DNA of 7,818 nt from an uncultured Planctomycetaceae bacterium (GTDB lineage: Bacteria; Planctomycetota; Planctomycetia; Pirellulales; Pirellulaceae). The notes under the pieces were generated by a model. That model had not been told where the DNA came from and searched no databases. It was given only the letters and a program-made list of their open reading frames with translations. Of this stretch, positions 6,451 through 7,818 are shown one piece after another. Where the stretch lies: the NCBI GenBank assembly GCA_937967755.1, contig CALBTA010000156.1, forward strand, positions 1-7,818, given 5' to 3'. Every line of letters begins with the position of its first letter. Position 1 is the stretch's first letter. Position numbers and translations under genes: made by a program.

Positions 6451-6696
6451 ATGGCAAACCTTTTCGACGATCCGATGTTCCTTGCCGAGCAGCAACTCGG
6501 ACGGCTGGCGATTCAGTTTCGGCGCTGCCGGGACGACCAGCAGCGGCAAGAAATCGTGCAACGGTACGAACGGGCCGTTCAGGATTTAATTGAGACGGGC
6601 TCGTGGCGGCGCGTGCCGCCACCGGAAAATCAGCTACCCGATGAACTCATGCCCCGAAATTACTTCGAATATTGGGACGGTGACGAAGTCGAGTAA
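6451..6696 (+). CDS. Small conserved-looking hypothetical protein, coupled to the upstream gene
   Basis: 81 residues, family not recognised. The first half (about residues 8-52) is predicted helical and rich in Gln and Arg ('FRRCRDDQQRQEIVQRYERA'), resembling a short coiled or helical-hairpin segment. The second half is Pro-rich and ends in an acidic, aromatic tail ('YFEYWDGDEVE'). No membrane segment or signal peptide. The start ATG comes 15 bases after the upstream stop, with a weak GGGATGG purine patch before it, so translational coupling is likely. A small acidic-tailed partner right after a putative Cys-His hydrolase suggests an inhibitor, immunity or chaperone role, but nothing in the sequence proves it. 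The codon pattern matches the neighbours and the helical composition supports a real gene. Confidence 0.7.
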   Translation: MANLFDDPMFLAEQQLGRLAIQFRRCRDDQQRQEIVQRYERAVQDLIETGSWRRVPPPENQLPDELMPRNYFEYWDGDEVE

Positions 6697-6767
6697 AACC
6701 GACTGAATCGGACGACACTACGTCTGTAGCCGTGGCACGCTTCTGATCGTCAGGGACTGCCGATCTA

Positions 6768-7235
6768 CTATTCGTTGAGTTGGCCTTTGATGGTTCGCTG
6801 GGTGGTTTCCCAGACGGCTTCGAGGTGCTCGATGTATTGCTCGGGCGAGAGTAGTTCGGTTTCATCGGCTTCCATGGCGAAGAGCCAGCCGGCGGTGTAT
6901 TTGTCGGTGTTGATGGCCGACGGGTCGCCGAGCAGTTCTTCGTTGATGGTCGTCAGCGTCCCGGCGAGCGGGGCGAACAGGTCGCTTTCGGCCTTGCTGC
7001 TTTCAATGAAGCCGATTTTTTGCTGGGCCTTCAGCGGCGTGGGCGCTTCGATGTCCCACTCCAGAAAGTAAACATCTTGCAGCAGCCGCACCGCGTAGGC
7101 GGTGAAGCCGAATTGCCATTGGCGCAGATCGCTGCCGCCGACCGGCTGCGCCCACATGTGGTTCTTCGCATAGCTGCGATCGGCCGGGATGAGGGCTTCG
7201 AACTCACCCATCATGAAAGTCAATTCGTCTGCCAT
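6768..7235 (-). CDS. GcvH-like lipoyl-carrier protein
   Basis: 155 residues from ATG 7235, against about 125-130 for ordinary glycine cleavage H protein. 'YAKNHMWAQ' (22-30) matches the H-protein 'YSKEHEW' block. 'GFIESSKAESDLFAPLAGTL' (75-94) matches '[20 protein letters not shown]', placing the lipoyl-accepting lysine at Lys81. 'DPSAINTDKYTAGWLF' matches the 'LVNSEPYAGGWIF' region. The carrier fold and lipoylation site therefore look intact. The longer, divergent N-terminal half (about 38-70, 'LRQWQFGF... YFLEWDIEAPTPL') suggests it may not be the standard glycine-cleavage subunit; no gcvT or gcvP is in the window. The frame stays open upstream to an ATG at 7295, but those 20 extra residues are translated from the inverted repeat and are rejected. 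No strong ribosome binding site precedes 7235. It lies downstream of the HemN-like gene on the same strand. Its end converges with 6451-6696 across 71 bases. Confidence 0.85.
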   Translation of the reverse strand: MADELTFMMGEFEALIPADRSYAKNHMWAQPVGGSDLRQWQFGFTAYAVRLLQDVYFLEWDIEAPTPLKAQQKIGFIESSKAESDLFAPLAGTLTTINEELLGDPSAINTDKYTAGWLFAMEADETELLSPEQYIEHLEAVWETTQRTIKGQLNE

Positions 7236-7250
7236 TACTCGACGTCCGCG

Positions 7251-7350
7251 GAAAATGACAAATGACAAATTGCAAATGACAAACCACCTTGGCATGCCAT
7301 CGAAGGGGTTTTCATGGTTTGTGATTTGTCATTCTGCATTTGTCATTCCC
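7251..7350. repeat. Long imperfect inverted repeat (MITE/REP-like) between two genes
   Basis: The left arm 7251-7285 and right arm 7316-7350, each 35 bases, match at 27 of 35 positions without gaps when one is reverse-complemented. The arms are AT-rich and built from TGACAAA-type words (AATGACAAATGACAAAT near the left end), unlike the GC-rich surroundings. The 30-base centre contains the palindrome TGGCATGCCA (7290-7299). The right arm ends on the last base of the HemN-like stop codon, and the element fills most of the 114 bases between the two minus-strand genes, so the transcript linking them would carry a large hairpin. From memory, similar TTTGTCATTTGTCATT units recur in several bacterial phyla and generate spurious short proteins. 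Confidence 0.8.
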
Positions 7351-7818
7351 TACGTGTACCGCACGTCCTGATATTCTGGTTCGAAGAAGGCGTGCAGTAG
7401 GCCGTCGGCGTGGAGCAGGCCCTTACGGGTCAGTTGGATGCGGTCGCCGTCGATGGTGAGCATGCCGTCGTCTTGGTAGCGCTGCCAGATTTCGCTCCAC
7501 TCGTCGAGGATGTTCACGCCGAACTTCTGGCGGAAGTAGCTGGCGTCGAGGTAGCCGCGTTTCATCAGCAGGATGGTTTCGCGAATCAGCAACTGGTGCC
7601 GAGTCGGCTTCAGCCCGCGCCACAGCGGCAGGGCATCGTCGTCTTCCAAACTGCCGAGGTAGCCGGCCCATTCGGCGTTGTTCTGATAATGCACGCCGGA
7701 AATATGCCCAAAGCTGGCGACGCCGGTGGCGATCAGGTCGGCCCCGCCGAACAGGTTATCGCGATAGCTGAAGCTGACCTTAGACGGGTCTTTGATCATC
7801 GGGTAGGCGCTAATGGTT
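7350..7818 (-). CDS. HemN-like (coproporphyrinogen III oxidase family) radical-SAM protein, C-terminal part
   Basis: The frame is open from the right edge to a TAG at 7350-7352, showing the last 155 residues; the start and the radical-SAM CxxxCxxC cluster motif lie outside the window. The visible part matches the C-terminal half of HemN/HemW-family proteins. 'YRDNLFGGADLIATGVASF' followed by 'GHISGVHYQN' is the end of the radical-SAM barrel, and 'LIRETILLMKRGYLDASYFRQKFG' followed by 'GDRIQLTRKGLL' is the HemN C-terminal domain. Family members make protoporphyrinogen anaerobically or act as haem chaperones or haem-degrading enzymes; which applies here cannot be decided without the N-terminal half. 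An internal ATG at 7799 is not the start, because conserved sequence continues upstream of it ('TISAYP'). Downstream on the same strand is the GcvH-like gene, separated by an inverted repeat. Confidence 0.85.
   Translation of the reverse strand, partial: TISAYPMIKDPSKVSFSYRDNLFGGADLIATGVASFGHISGVHYQNNAEWAGYLGSLEDDDALPLWRGLKPTRHQLLIRETILLMKRGYLDASYFRQKFGVNILDEWSEIWQRYQDDGMLTIDGDRIQLTRKGLLHADGLLHAFFEPEYQDVRYT

Noticed and set aside
6718..6729. CTAC/GTAG hairpin as a terminator between the convergent genes
   Set aside because: The stem is only 4 bp with no T-run on either side; not enough to call.
7236..7295. Longer N-terminus of the GcvH-like protein starting at 7295
   Set aside because: The extra 20 residues are translated from the TGACAAAT inverted repeat ('FVICNLSFVI' type sequence), not from protein-coding sequence typical of the family.

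Overview
The window looks like chromosomal DNA of a planctomycete, probably in or near the Pirellulales. The strongest evidence is the tandem pair at 800-3857: a secreted DUF1549/DUF1553 protein with a CxxCH motif, followed by a DUF1501 protein. This pairing is a hallmark of that phylum. Moderately high GC, loosely packed genes and hairpin-forming intergenic repeats fit the same assignment. No phage, plasmid, CRISPR, rRNA or tRNA signal was seen.

Layout. Bases 1-333 (minus strand) hold the N-terminal 111 residues of a CelD/FemAB-like GNAT acyltransferase that runs off the left edge. A 466-base divergent gap follows, ending in two tandem copies of a small stem-loop repeat with an 8-bp GNRA-capped hairpin between them. 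On the plus strand come the DUF1549/DUF1553 gene (800-2443), a gap filled by two facing hairpins, the DUF1501 gene (2565-3857), a third kind of hairpin, a MacB-type ABC permease without an adjacent ATPase (4000-5241), and a single-domain macro protein (5306-5773).

Next is a two-gene unit. The first gene (5945/6001-6435) resembles a permuted papain-fold (NlpC/P60-like) hydrolase and appears to be broken by a one-base frameshift near base 6004. It is followed 15 bases later by a small acidic-tailed protein of unknown function (6451-6696). Converging from the right edge on the minus strand are the C-terminal part of a HemN-like radical-SAM protein (7350-7818) and, downstream of it, a GcvH-like lipoyl-carrier protein (6768-7235). 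A long imperfect inverted repeat separates those two.

How the parts relate. The DUF1549 and DUF1501 proteins very likely act together outside the cytoplasm, though the family's biochemistry is poorly defined. The permease and the macro-domain protein share a strand but show no sequence evidence of joint function. The HemN-like and GcvH-like pair may be a functional unit joining radical-SAM chemistry to a lipoyl carrier; this is inference. The most notable non-coding feature is that four different families of palindromic element occupy intergenic spaces of this short window, two of them showing paired stem substitutions that preserve base pairing.
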